This document shows positions 23,601 through 36,834 of a stretch of 64,000 nt of DNA, one piece after another. Position 1 is the first letter of the stretch, and each line of letters starts with the position of its first letter. This DNA comes from Beta vulgaris subsp. vulgaris (Eukaryota; Streptophyta; Magnoliopsida; Caryophyllales; Amaranthaceae), in NCBI RefSeq assembly GCF_026745355.1, contig NC_079209.1, forward strand, positions 15,117,894 through 15,181,893. Direction: 5' to 3'. Both the position numbers and the translations under genes were made by a program. The notes beneath the pieces are model-generated. The model did no database searches. It was not told the origin of the DNA and saw only the letters and a list, made by a program, of their open reading frames with translations.

Positions 23601-26219
23601 AGGTTTGTGAGTTCAGAGGATGTGTAGGATTTGAGATATGAATGTCGTATCAGTGAAATAAAGGATCCAATCTTGGTGGTGGTTTAGATGAGTATCTATT
23701 AGAGAGATATAATTTACAATACTTATGTAATAAAAGATCTATCTGCAAAGGGGTCAAGTAAAAGAGTTTGGAGCATAATTTCGTCTATTGGATGAGTAAG
23801 ATTATATAAAATGGATGTTGGGAAAGAAAAATATAAATCTAGATAATAGAGAGCATGGTAATTAAAGTTATATAATGGCAATACTAAGCGTATGGTGTTA
23901 AGACTAATATGAGCTTTCAGTACAAATACATGGGGACGTATGGTTGTTGAATTATAAATTTGAGAAGGATGAGGACAACGAGTGGAGTATTGGGAAATAT
24001 GGAGTGAGATATTTTGACTTGCCATAGTAATTGTAGGTGCTTTATGATACTGTAATAAGATTATACTCTGGCAATGAAAGTTCATGTATTGGGAATAAGA
24101 AAATCTTTAAGGGGAAAATTCATATCTTGAGAATTTTGGAATGCTATAGTTTAGATGCTATAAGTTAAATACGGAAGTCCAAGTACAAAGAGAAACTATT
24201 ATGATAAAGGGAATTGCCAAGACATGTTAGAGGATACCTTATAGTCTACAAGTAAAACATTACAGGTTAATCGCACGAGCTTAGAATTGGGTCTCCATAA
24301 TAGTTATCTTATAAGTCTTTGAGAAACATATTTTACACTTTGATTATGTTATGGGTTCGACTGCGGAGAGACATTTGATTTCGAATACGTTTTATGTATA
24401 TATACTTCCTTTAAAAGAATATTCGAGGTAAGTGAGGTTATTTGAGATTCGAGTTTGTGTTATAATAAGATTATTGAGGTTCAGGTATTTTGGATATGTT
24501 AGTTACATTTCAACTTTGTTTTATTTTATATTAATTTGCGGACGAGAGTTTAAGTCGTTGATACACTGTGGAATTGAGTATGCGATACGAATTATGAACA
24601 AGAGTATAAGTTTTGAAAGATATAAGTTTATGTTATTGAGAAATTAGTATTATGAGTTAGTTATTGTTTTATGGGGAAAGTAAACAACATTTATGTAGCG
24701 AGATGCTCAATATGTGTTATGGAGCGGGTATTGTTCCTTTGAGTAGTCATGATCCAAAAGTTATTGAGGTTAAATTTTGGAAATTCCTAATTCGAAGTAC
24801 CGAGCAGGAAGTTATGTTCATTTTAAGTTCAGTATTTTTGCTGTAATTATTTTGACAAAAGTTCCAAATGTTCTTGTTAACTCAACCCTTTTGGTAAAGT
24901 TTAAATGTGCACACTAAGTGCCTATACGACTTTTACAAGCAGTAAAAATTGATTATTTCCTTATATCTTTACATGTAACTAATATGTGAAATTGTTGACG
25001 TAAAACAAAAGATTTCAAAAGAAGATCCAAGTCTTGCAATGATTAGCAACACCATAGTAGTGGTGATTATTTTTCCTCTTCATGGATAAATATGTGTTCT
25101 TTGAAACACTGTGGTATTGATAAACTGTGCATTTAAACTATTTATGTAAATAAACTATGGATACAAGTGGGTAAAGGCCGATATCAAATAAGGTACGGTA
25201 TGAACAACAACCCTTGGAGGATGGGTGATCTCCTTTCGAACCCTCGCTAGGTGGGTGAAGTCCAGCAGATAATAAAAATGGGACATGTCCTGGTTAAGGC
25301 TTGCAAGCATAAATATTTAAACGGTGGGGTGACGACCTCCATTAGCTTAGAGACAGTCGGCTCCTTGTGTAAGGAGCCCCCTCTATTCGTGTTCGCTTTA
25401 CCCAATGAAATTAAATGCTATCGACCCAAAGGGTTTTTGAATGATCTAAGTGGTGATCTTCATGATAAAAATTCTTACTTTAATATGATTGTGCAAGGAT
25501 AGTAATCCTGAAATTTTTAAACAAGTACCTTACTTGTCAAGCATACTGAATTCTAGCATGAACTATATACGAATGGTCTTAAGCCACTAAAATGAGGTTT
25601 TGGGATGAGCTTATGTATTTCAACTGTTGTTGAACATTGTCCTTATGGCAAGGAACTTATTATCTGTAGTATATGTATGAGTACTCTTTATTGGACTTTC
25701 TAGTTAAGGGTTGCTGGAGTCGTGATAGAAACATTTCTAACTATTGGATTTTAATTATTTTTGAAGTCTGGGATTGTTCCACTTGATGAGTAATAAACCG
25801 CACAACTATATTTTAAGCCACTAAAATGAATTTCTGGTTGGACAGTGTGTGTACTCTGTTTTTCTGATTTTGTTCTTCGAACTTGTCCTGGTGGGGGCAG
25901 GGTTCATTGTTAGTGATTTTGCAGGGTTGATGTCGAGGTCGTGGAATATGATTATTGATCAAGAAGAAGAGTTTTATGTTATGAAATGGTGGGCTGAGGT
26001 TAAAGTTAGATTGTTTTGTTTGTATTCGTAATCTGTTATTTGATTTTCAAGTTGTTATATTGTGTGCCCCTGACCCACAGATCCAGGATCGTTTTTAAAT
26101 GTTTTGTTTCCGCTGTTACAGGTGTGAATAGATGTAAATTCGAGGTTTGTTAAGTGTTGATTGTGTTTTGTGTATCTTAATTGTGATTAGTTAGCAACTC
26201 GGAAGTGCGGGCTGTTACA
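20687..26219 (+). repeat. 5' LTR of the LARD (5533 bp)
   Basis: Begins TGTAATAGCCTATATTTTAA and ends GCGGGCTGTTACA. No reading frame in it holds up as a gene: open pieces in one LTR are broken in the other. A ribosomal or tRNA gene was not seen. It contains an internal tandem duplication at about 21225-21690. Confidence 0.9.
21225..21690 (+). repeat. Tandem duplication inside the LARD LTR, period about 200 bp
   Basis: The block with TGAATCAAAGTTGTAG, TTGGAGTTCGGAGCTATGAG, TTATTCCGACAATCTGTT and ACATGCAATCCAATTTTGCT occurs about 2.5 times in a row. The same arrangement is found in the other LTR (about 28737-29205), so the duplication predates this insertion. Confidence 0.8.
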
Positions 26220-26221
26220 GG

Positions 26222-26234
26222 TGGTATCAGAGCA
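26222..26234 (+). other. Primer-binding site of the LARD
   Basis: TGGTATCAGAGCA begins 2 bp after the 5' LTR end, complementary to initiator tRNA-Met. Confidence 0.88.
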
Positions 26235-26603
26235 TGGTTGTTTTAGAGTTTTCCTGATCTTCATATCATGGCATACGAGTTAAGAAAGATATTTGGGATT
26301 GTTCGAAATTGCTTAGGGTTATTGGTTGGTTAAGAATTGAGGAATAGAGATTGAGAGATTTAAGGTTCAATATTGAGATTGAAAATTTGTAAAAGTGAAA
26401 AGTTTTGTTGGAGTTTAGCTTTGAGTGGCCATTTGAGAAAGATCGTATTATATTGAGATTTTTGATTCAAAGTGAGTAATTATATTTTCCAAAATCAATT
26501 TATCTTTCGAGGTGTTGGAGTTCAATATGAGTTGATTTGATTGATTTTCGTTAAATATGTTTTATGTGATCTTTTTGTTTGAAATGATCTAAAGTTTTAC
26601 GTT

Positions 26604-28165
26604 CACTAGTAGAATAAATGCTATTTGCTGCGGTGATATTGCTGCGGTTTTACCCATACGCAGCAATATATCACGTAAAAAGAAAAGAAAAAATAGAAAT
26701 TGACAATATTGCTGCGGTTTCATTAGAAAACCGCAGCAATATGGTTTCAACGATTATATTTCGAAAAAGTTTGACTACTTGACCGAGACATATTGCTGCG
26801 GTTTTTAGCAAAAACCGCAGCAATATATTAAAATAATATTAAAAAATAATATTTTAATATATTGCTGCGGTTTTTAAAGAAAACCGCAGCAATATCATTA
26901 AATAATATTAAAAAATATATATAAAAGGCGTGCAAACCGCAGCTAGGGTTTATTTTTCCTCATAATTCTCTCAACCTCCCCCTCTCCCTCTTACTGATTC
27001 TCTCAACCTCCCTCCTCTCCCTCTTACTGATTCTCTCAACCTTCCACCCTTCATCTTCTACCTTCACTCTCATCCTCGTCATTCACCCTACACCATCCTC
27101 TCAACCTTCAACCTTCGACCTTCGACGTTGATTTTGCCGGTGTTTTCTTTCTCTTCATCTTTTTCTTTCTTGAAACGAGAAACTGAGAACCAGATCCGGT
27201 TTTTCATTTGTTGGCGAGCTTCGACCTTCGACTGCTTCCTCCTCATCTTTTTCTTTCTTGAAAACGAGAAACTGAGAACAGAGGCGAGCGAAAGCAATGG
27301 CGAGCGAACGAGAGGCGAGCGACGATCAATGGTGGCGAGCAAGGGGTGCTCAAATGAGATCCGGTTCCGGTGTTGTTGGCGAGCGACGATCCGGTTGTTG
27401 ATGATGAATCCGGTTCCGGTGATGATGAATCGACGAGAGGCGAGCGAATTTCAACCAGATTTCGTTCGATTTTTTTCGTGTTGTTGATGAATCCGGTTCC
27501 GGTGTTGTTGGCGAGCCTGAACCTTTTTTTTGGATTTTTTTTTTCTTTTTTTTCGTTTCCAGATCTGTGATTTTTTTTATTTTTAGGATTTTATTTTTAT
27601 TTTTGTCGTTTTTTAGATATGGTTTTAGATTTTTTTTTGTTATTTTAGAGATCAGTTTCTTATTTTTATTATAGTTTTTTAAATTAGTCTAAGTTGTAAT
27701 AGTTGCTTATTTTTGTTTTTACTTTTTGATTTTTGGTATTATGTATGTAATTAGTTTTTTTTAGTTTTATATATTAATGAAATTCATGTTATTTTATCTT
27801 CATTTTGTATGTGAATTGGATGGATTGTGGATGGGTTAGTGGTATGGTTTTAATATTTCAAATTTAATTGCAAAATTTCAAAAAAAAAAAAATTTTTTTT
27901 TTTACGTTTACCATTACTTATTGCTGCGGTTCTGGGCCAGGAACCGCAGCAATATTACCTTTTTGGGCCACCTTATTTCACCATAATTCCTTATATTGCT
28001 GCGGTTTGGTCATTAAAACCGCATCAATATTACGTAATATTGCTGCGGTTTAAAACCGCAGCAATATTATTAATACCTATTGCTGCGCCCTTAATTGCTG
28101 CGCGCCCTATTCCGCAGCAATAGGGCATTTTTTAACTGCAGCAAGTAGGGTTTTTTCTACTAGTG
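26604..28165 (+). mobile_element. Nonautonomous CACTA element (1562 bp), TSD GTT
   Basis: The left end is CACTAGTAGAATAAATGC and the right end is the inverse of CACTAGTAGAAAAAACCC. GTT flanks both sides (26601-26603, 28166-28168). Four palindromes on the ATTGCTGCGGTTT motif lie at the left (26630-26900) and at least three more at the right (27920-28110). The right 260 bp nearly matches the right end of the large CACTA. The middle has a CT-rich leader and a GC-richer stretch with repeated GGCGAGCG and ATCCGGTTCCGGTG, but no transposase. Mobilisation in trans by the large element's family is inferred. Confidence 0.9.
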
Positions 28166-28186
28166 GTTTTCGAATTTCGAGGACGA

Positions 28187-28208
28187 AATTATTTTAAGGG
28201 TGGTAGAG
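28187..28208 (+). other. Polypurine tract of the LARD
   Basis: The purine-rich TTTTAAGGGTGGTAGAG directly precedes the 3' LTR start TGTAATAGCC. Confidence 0.75.
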
Positions 28209-31200
28209 TGTAATAGCCTATATTTTAAGCAGGTTTAATAACGACTTTATAAATGAGATTTAGTAAGTATAATAGCTGATATTTTCAAACACGTTTTAGT
28301 CAAAGTTAGCTATGTTCATATTAGTAAAGAAATTACTTTGAGAATTATTTTAGCGTCTAAAGTAAGTTCCAAGCACAAATAAGTTAGTATGAATTTTATA
28401 TAATATATAGACTTGTGTTAAGGATTTTAAGCTTTGAAATAAAGAGAAACCCATTTTTAATTACAAATTATGTCTCCTCACTATCTACTACTCTAGATGC
28501 TAGAACATCTCTCTCTCTCCTTTTCATAACTTCTCAATCAAGTGCCAAAGTGTATTTTTCCCATAGATCAATTATTTTCTTCAAGATTTCAGTTTAATGA
28601 CCCAAGTGGTTAAGAATTGGGAGAAACCTTAAACCAAAATAAAATCTCAAACAATAATTTTCTCTCTCCTCTGATTTTATACCCGTACTGTGCATGCTCA
28701 ATTTCTGCATTTTAGTTGGAATTTGACCAAACTTATTGAATCAAAGTTGTAGATCTCGAAAAGTTATTGAACTTAGACCCAAAAATCACTTGCTTTGGAG
28801 TTCGGAGCTATGAGTTATGGTCTTTGCAAATTTGTGTTGCTACCTCCATTTCTCTCTCCTATGTTTTATTCCGACAATCTGTTGCCCCAATTATCTACAA
28901 CATGCAATCCAATTTTGCTCTTTGTTGCTGAATCAAAGTTGTAGTTCACTTCGAGCTAATGAATTTGGGCACAAAAATCACTTGATCTGGAGTTCAGAGC
29001 TATGAGTTATGGTCTTTGTAAGTTTGGTGTTCCTATCTTCATTTCTCTCTCCTCTGTTTTTATTCCGACAATCTGTTCCTCAATTATCTATAACATGCAA
29101 TCCAATTTTGCTCTTTGTTTCTGAATCAAAGTTGTAGATCACTTCGAGCTAATGAATTTGAGCACAAAAATCGCTCAATTTGGAGTTCGGAGCTATGAGT
29201 TACGCCTTACACAAGTTAGCACTACTGCTGTACTTTGTGTTGCGCTGCTGCCGTGATTGGCTTGCTTGCCTTGTTGCTGCCATTATTTTGGTATTCCTTT
29301 CATATGAAGGTATAAGCTAATTTTTCTTGAATTCCTCATCTCCTTTATTCCAATTCAAGTGTGGTGCAATTGGATTTTATATCTGATTTTAGAAATAAAC
29401 TTGGTTCTCAATTTTGTTATTTATTAACAAATATAATTATGATAAGAATTGTTAAACTTAAAGATTGAATATTTTATCTTTCTTATTGGATTGAAGCTTC
29501 TAATATGAAGTAAGCCTTTAAGTAAGTTTATAAAAACTGATTTTATAAATTATGTCGTTTGATAATACTCTTGAAATCAGAATGATGTTAATTAGAGATA
29601 GGAATTGATGTTGTGAGTTGGATTAGTAGAATGGGTTGTATATAAAGTTGTGGTGGTTAGTTCATGGAAGAGCTTAGAAAGTATGAGTAATTCAATTTGT
29701 TTATCTAAATTGTTGTGAGGATGGTTAATGATTGTTGTTATTGTTTTGAGGTCGTTGTTGGAGTATGTATATGGAGATAAATTATGAAGTTCGAGCTATA
29801 GTTGGTTATCCAGAATGTCGAATTATTGGGAATCGTTTAAAGGTACACACATGTCCTTCCACCTTTGAATCTATATTCGTGTTTTATGTGATTTCATGTG
29901 CTGAGTTTAATAAGCCTTTTATATAAATACAAAATTATTCAAAGTGTTATTGTGTTTTACAAGAGTTGTTAACTACATATTTGGTTTTAAGCTATGAGCG
30001 AAAGCTATTATGTGATGAGTTTTACTGAGTGATATTTTTATGAAGAACTGATTGGAGGTAGTTGAATCCTTCAATAATATAGATGTGTGATGTTATTAAA
30101 CCTACTTGTTTCCACATCGAATTTATAATAAGTTTTTTATGCTTAGTAAGTTGATCTTTTATATGAAAGTGTAGCTATGAGAATTAAAGCAAGGATCTTT
30201 AGTATATCTAACTATATAAGTGGTTTTACAACAAGTACTTCGATTTACGAACTAAGCCGGGACGTCGACTCGATATTTATGAACTCGCTTTCGATTTAAA
30301 TTATAGTTATATTTGAAAGTTTCAGAGAAAAAGAAAGGAATTTTGATCAAGGATGAGGGTTAAAATTTCAGGTTTAAGGCAATTGTGAAAATATTTTGAT
30401 ATAAGTTTTATATGGAATCTGAAAGTATGAAAAACTCTTTATTATGTTTGAGATTTTATTATATATGATCATGAACTTTGAAAATTATGCTTGGAGTTAT
30501 GAACAAATATGACTCGTGAAATTATAAATCAGAATTTTCTAGTTCTATTAATGTCGGGGAGGATCTTTACTCCTACTTAAATTTTTATGAAGAAGTTCTC
30601 ATAGGAAAAAGTCTCTCAAATTTGGGTCAATTAATGAATATTATTTTCGGATTTAAGTTTGGAAACACGTAAGTCTAGTGAAACAAGTTATATCTTTACA
30701 GAATATCATGGATGAATTATGTTATATGGAGTTTGGAATCTAAGTTAGAATGAGTTTGTTTGAGATGGGTACTTGTGAAGTTCATTTAATAAATACAATT
30801 GCGCTTTGAGGATATTATTAGAAGTAGTCATATCCCAAGATTTACTTAGGCGTATAAACAAGGTGAATGGTATCACCCGAAGAATCTCCGAAAATAATAT
30901 GGAGCTGTTATATAATTAAGAATGAAGATTTGTGATGTCATAATTGAAGGATGAAGTAATTGTTGGGAGGTTCTAACTAAGAATGAAGATGTTATGTGGT
31001 GACGTAGATTAGATAGTTAGGGAATAGTAAATTTGGATGTGAATTTCAAAGGTCAAATATTAATTTATGAGTTAATGATTGTTACAGAGAGGTTTGTGAG
31101 TTCAGAGGATGTGTAGGATTTGAGATATGAATGTCGTATCAGTGAAATAAGGATCCAATCTTGGTGGTGGTTTAGATGAGTATCTATTAGAGAGTATAAT

Positions 31201-33687
31201 TTACAATACTTATGTAATAAAAGATCTATCCGCAAAGGGCAAGTAAAAGAGTTTGGAGCATAATTTCGTCTATTGGATGAGTAAGATTATATAAATGGAT
31301 GTTGGGAAAGAAAAATATAAATCAGATAATAGAGAGCATGGTAATTAAAGTTATATAATGCAATACTAAGCGTATGGTGTTAAGACTAATATGAGCTTTC
31401 AGTACAAATACATGGGGACGTATGGTTGTGAATTATAAATTTGAGAAGGATGAGGACAACGAGTGGAGTATTGGGAAATATGGAGTGAGATATTTTGACT
31501 TGCCATAGTAATTGTAGGTGATTTATGATATGTAATAAGATTATATTCTGGCAATGAAAGTTCATGTATTGGGAATAAGAAAATTTAAGGGGAAAATTCA
31601 TATCTGAGAATTTTGGAATGCTATAGTTTAGATGCTATAAGTTAAAACGGAAGTCCAAGTACAAAGAGAAACTATTATGATGAAGGGAATTGCCAAGACA
31701 TGTTAGAGGATACCTTATAGTCTACAAGTAAAACATTACAGGTTAATCGCACGAGCTTAGAATTGGGTCTCATAATAGTTATCTTATAAGTCTTTGAGAA
31801 ACATATTTTACACTTTGATTATGTTATGGGTTCGACTGCGGAGAGACATTTGATTTCGAATACGTTTTATGTATATTACTTCCTTTAAAAGAATATTTGA
31901 GGTAAGTGAGGTTATTTGAGATTCGAGTTTGTGTTATAATAAGATTATTGAGGTTAGGTATTTTGGATATGTTAGTTACATTTCAACTTTGTTTTGTTTT
32001 ATATTAATTTCGGACGAGAGTTTAAGTCGTTGATACACTTGGAATTGAGTATGCGATACGAATTAGAACAAGAGTATAAGTTTTGAAAGATATAAGTTTG
32101 TGTTATTGAGAAATTAAGTATTATGATTAGTTATTGTTTTATGGGAAAGTAAACAACATTTATGAGCGAGATGCTCAATATGTGTTATGGAGCGGGTATT
32201 GTTCCTTTGAGTAGTCATGATCCAAAAGTTATTGAGGTTAAGTTTTGGAAATTCCTAATTCGAAGTACCGAGCAGGAAGTTATGTTCATTTTAAGTTCAG
32301 TATTTTTGCTGTAATTATTTTGACAAAAGTTCCAAATGTTCTTGTTAACTCAACCCTTTTGGTAAAGTTTAAATGGCACACTAAGTGCCTATACGACTTT
32401 TACAAGCAGTAAAAATTGATTATTTCCTTATATCTTTACATGTAACTAATATGTGAAATTGTTGACGTAAAACAAAAGATTTCAAAAGAAGATCCAAGTC
32501 TTGCAATGATTAGCAACACCATAGTAGTGTGATTATTTTTCCTCTTCATGGATAAATATGTGTTCTTTGAAACACGTGTGGTATTGATAAACTGTGCATT
32601 TAAACTATTTATGTAAATAAACTATGGATACAAGTGGTAAAGGCCGATACCAAATAAGGTACGGTATGAACAACAACCTTGGAGGATGGGTGATCTCCTT
32701 CGAACCCTCGCTGGGTGGGTGAAGTCCAGCAGATAATAAAAATGGGACATGTCCTGGTTAAGGCTTGCAAGCATAAATATTTAAACGGTGGGGTGACGAC
32801 CTCCATTAGCTTAGAGACAGTCGGCTCCTTGTGTAAGGAGCCCCTCTCTATTCGTGTTCGCTTTACCCAATGAAATTAAATGCTATCGACCCAAAGGGTT
32901 TTTGAATGATCTAAGTGGTGATCTTCATGATAAAAATTCTTACTTTAATATGATTGTGCAAGGATAGTAATCCTGAAATTTTTAACAAGTACCTTACTTG
33001 TAAGCATACTGAATTCTAGCATGAATTGTATACGAATGGTCTTAAGCCACCAAAATGAGGTTTTGGGATGAGCTTATGTATTTCAACTGTTGTTGAACAT
33101 TTTTCCTTATGGCAAGGAACTTATTATCTGTAGTATATGTATGAGTACTCTTTATTGGACTTTCTAGTTAAGGGTTGTTGGAGTCGTGATAGAAACATTT
33201 CTAACTATTGGATTTTAAGTATTTTTGAAGTCTGGGATTGTTCCACTTGATGAGTAATAAACCGCACAACTATATTTTAAGCCACTAAAATGAATTTCTG
33301 ATTGGACAGTGTGTGTACTCAGTTTTTCTGATTTTGTTCTTCGAACCTGTCCTGGTGGGGGCAGGGTTCATTGTTAGTGATTTTGCAGGGATGATGTCGA
33401 GGCCGTGGAATATGATTATTTATCAAGAAGAAGAGTTTTATGTTATGAAATGGTGGGCTGAGGTTAAAGTTAGATTGTTTTGTTTCAAAGTATTCGTAAT
33501 CTGTTATTTGATTTTCAAGTTGTTATATTGTGGGCCCCTGACCCACAGATCCAGGATCGTTTTTATATGTTTTGTTTCCGCTATTACAGGTGTGAATAGA
33601 TGTAAATTCGAGGTTTGTTAAGTGTTGATTGTGTTTTGTGTATCTTAATTGTGATTAGTTAGCAACTCGGAAGTGCGGGCTGTTACA
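28209..33687 (+). repeat. 3' LTR of the LARD (5479 bp)
   Basis: It aligns by eye over its whole length with the 5' LTR and is 54 bp shorter. The differences are largely 1-2 bp deletions in this copy plus scattered substitutions. It ends at TGTTACA followed by the TSD. Confidence 0.9.
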
Positions 33688-33692
33688 TTATG

Positions 33693-36600
33693 GCATGGTG
33701 AGTAGGGAAAATATACTCAGGATAGGGTTAATGTTGATGTTGGCACTAGTAATTCATTAGAAATTGATATGTCGAATATCGGGGTTGAGAATGAAGTTGT
33801 GGTAGAAGATCATGTTAGGATTGAAGGCGATGATGTAGTAGGTGATGAAAATGACAACGGAGATAATAGTGACACTGAGGATGAAGAGTTCGGTGATCGA
33901 ATAGGTGAGATGTTGGAAGGGGCTCGTGACCATTTTAATGAGCGGCCACGAGTGTTTGACAGTTTTTCTGAAGCTGCTGGGAAACCCCTTTATCCAGGGT
34001 GTACAAAATACACTCAATTGAGTGGGATTTTGACTCTTTTCAACATAAAAGCGAAACATAATTTGACTGATGTAGGCTTCACAGAACTCTTAGAAGCTTT
34101 ACATGATATGTTTCCTGAGGGTAATTTGTTACCAAAATCTACCTATTATGCCAAAAAATTAATGTGTCCTTTGGGTTTGGAATATGAGCGCATCGATGCA
34201 TGTCCGAATGATTGCATGTTGTATCGAAATGAGTATGCGGACCTTTATGAATGCCCGAGGTGTGGTAAGTCCCGCTACAAATTGCCGGATGGGGTTGTGC
34301 CCGGACCGGGCAATACTGGGCCTTCTGCGAAAGTGTTGTGGTATCTTCCAGTTGTGCCAAGGTTTAGGAGGCTCTTTTCATTAAAGAAGATGCACAAAAC
34401 CTAAGATGGCATGCTGATCGCAGAAAGAAAGATGGATGCTTAGGCATCCAGCAGATTCTCCTCAATGGAAAGCTATCGATTCCAGATATAGAGACTTTGG
34501 TCAGGAAGCTAGGAACTTGAGACTTGCATTGTGTACGGACGGAATGAATCCTTACGGTACTTTGAGTAGTCAACATAGCACTTGCCTGTTCTTTTAGTGA
34601 TATATAATCTTCCTCCATGGTTGTGCATGAAGCGGAAGTATATTATGTTGTCTCTTTTAATTTCGGGCCTAAGCAGCCGGAAATGATATAGACATATATC
34701 TTGCACCTCTCATCGAAGATTTCAAAAAGATGTGGGACGAAGGTGTTATGGTGTTTGATGCGTATTCTAACGAAGATTTCAGGCTTCGTGCTATGCTATT
34801 CTGTACTATAAATGATTATCCTGCTTATGGGAATTTATCGGGGTATAAGGTCAAAGGGAAAAAGGCATGTCCCATTTGTGAGAATGGCATGGAGGCTACA
34901 CATTTGCCACATTGTGGGAAACATGTCTATATCATTAATAGGCAATTCCTACATAGTTCTCATCCATATCGAAAGAAAAAAGCACCATTTAACGGGTTTG
35001 TTGAAAATGGTCCAGCTCCTATACGTTAACTGGAAAAGAAGTTTATAATCGTGTTAAGGGGATGGGAACAATATTTGGTAAGGGGTTAAACCTTCGGAAG
35101 ACGATGGTGTCGTTTGGAAAAAAGAGTCTATATTCTGGTGACTTTCTTATTGGAAATATTTACCAGTTAGACATTGTCTCGACGTAATGCATATTGAAAA
35201 AAATGTTTGTGATGCAATTATCGGTACTCTGTTGAATATGCCAGGAAAGACTAAGGATGGTCTTAAGGTTCGTAGAGATATGGAGAAATTGAAGATTCGG
35301 CCTAATTTATGGCCAAAGGTTAAGGAAAAGGCTAAGAAAGGAAAGGGAACAACAACTTATTTGCCTCCAGCTTGCTATACATTGTCTAGGAAAGAGAAAC
35401 GATTGTTCTGTGAGTGTTTATACGGTATTAAGGTTCCACTGGATACTCATCTAACATGAGAAGACTTGTTTCCATGACTGATCTGAAATTAATTGGGTTG
35501 AAATCTCATGACTGTCATGTGATGATGCAAGTGTTTTTGCCGATTGCAATACGCGGGATTCTTCCAAAACATGTCAGACTTGCTATCACGAGGTTGTGTT
35601 CATTTTTCAATACCATATGCAACAAGGTACTTGATCCTGATAGGTTGGATGCTTTGCAAAATGAGGTGGTGATCACACTTTGTCAATTTGAGATGTATTT
35701 TCCACCTTCTTTTTTTGACATTATGGTTCACTTAGTCCTTCATTTGGTAAGGGAGATTAAGCTGTGTGGTCCTGTGTTTTTAAGATGGGCATACCCTTTT
35801 GAGAGACATATGGGTTTTTGAAAAAGAAAGTGAAGAATCCAGCAAGACCAGAGGCGAGTATTATTCAAGGAACAATTGCCGAAGAGGTTGGAGGATATTG
35901 TTCTTCTTATTTTGCTAAGGCTGTGACGATAGGTCTTCCAAAGTCGAGACACGAGGGTAGATTAGAAGGCAAAGGTGGGGTCGGAATGCGACATATTGCA
36001 CCTTCATTGGATGAGTTGCATAAGTCATCTTTTTGTGTTGCACCATGTTACTGAAGTTAATCCATACTTAGAAAGACATATGCGTGAATTGCTGTCACAA
36101 AAATCCGTCAAAAGAGGGCATTGATGAATGAGCATAACAGGTCGTTCATTGACTGGTTTCACAATAAAGTAATCGGTGAATTGTCTGCAAATAACCATCA
36201 TGTACCTGATACAATTAAGTGGTTGGCATACGGTCCACGTGACAGTTTTAACTCCTATGAAGGATATGATATTAATGGTTATACCTTTTACACTGAACGT
36301 CAGGATAAGAAATCAAAGGTGGTCCAGAATTGTGGGGTTTCAACGGTTGCATCATCTAGGGAGTATGCGAGTGCAAAGGATAAAACATCGATTGATGCTA
36401 CACAATCATATTATGGGATCATTCAAGAAATATGGGAGCTCGATTATTGTGACTTCACTATGCCTATTTTTCGATGCAAGTGGGCGGATAATAGACGTGG
36501 TTTGCAAAAGGATGAGTGCGGTTTTACTCTGGTCGAATATGAGTCGTCTGCGTTGACACTGAAGAACCTTTTATCCTCGCATCACAAGCAAAACAAGTGT

Positions 36601-36834
36601 TCTATGTATCTGATCCTGTAGACACTCAGTGTGCATTGTTGTTAATGGTAAAAGGCGAATTTTAGGAGTGGTGATGTTGACGACGAAGAAGAATATGATA
36701 AGTTTGATGACATCCCCCCTTTCTCAATCCCAAATGACGATATGATGAATGTGATTGATACTGAAAATAGTTACATGCGAATGGATCACCAAGAAGGTAT
36801 AACAGTCATTGAGCAACCTATTGACCAAAATTAA
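33693..36834 (+). pseudogene. TNP2-type CACTA transposase, main part
   Basis: After an acidic stretch (33769-33900) the transposase core opens with FDSFSEAAGKPLYPGCTKYT and then LTLFNIKAKHNLTD, CPLGLEYERIDACPNDCMLY and CPRCGKSRYK. A frameshift near 34375 leads to a middle part read in other frames, including KACPICENG and HCLDVMHIEKNVCDAIIGTL (35175-35240). A DUF4218-like region follows (35456-35821), with ILPKHVRLAITRLCSFFN and DIMVHLVLHLVREI. The C-terminal domain is at 36121-36621. The last acidic exon stops at 36832. TNP2 cuts and pastes the element. At least four frame breaks occur. Intact exons elsewhere suggest recent decay or consensus errors. Confidence 0.85.

Larger units (their letters stand above)
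20687..33687 (+). mobile_element. LARD-type LTR retroelement, 13,001 bp, TSD TTATG
   Basis: Two long direct repeats (20687-26219 and 28209-33687) start TGTAATAGCC and end GCTGTTACA. TSDs TTATG at 20682-20686 and 33688-33692 are perfect. The interior has a tRNA-iMet primer site and a polypurine-rich 3' end preceded by GAATTTCGAGGACGAAATT, a sequence typical just before the 3' LTR of Tekay/Del chromoviruses. Without the inserted small CACTA the interior is about 424 bp and noncoding. This fits a nonautonomous large retrotransposon derivative that would need Gag-Pol from a relative. Confidence 0.9.

Noticed and set aside
25251..25502. Open frame of 83 codons in the LARD 5' LTR (and 27128-27487 in the small CACTA)
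   Set aside because: The equivalent region of the 3' LTR is not open in the same frame, and the sequence is LTR or leader, so coding is not supported.
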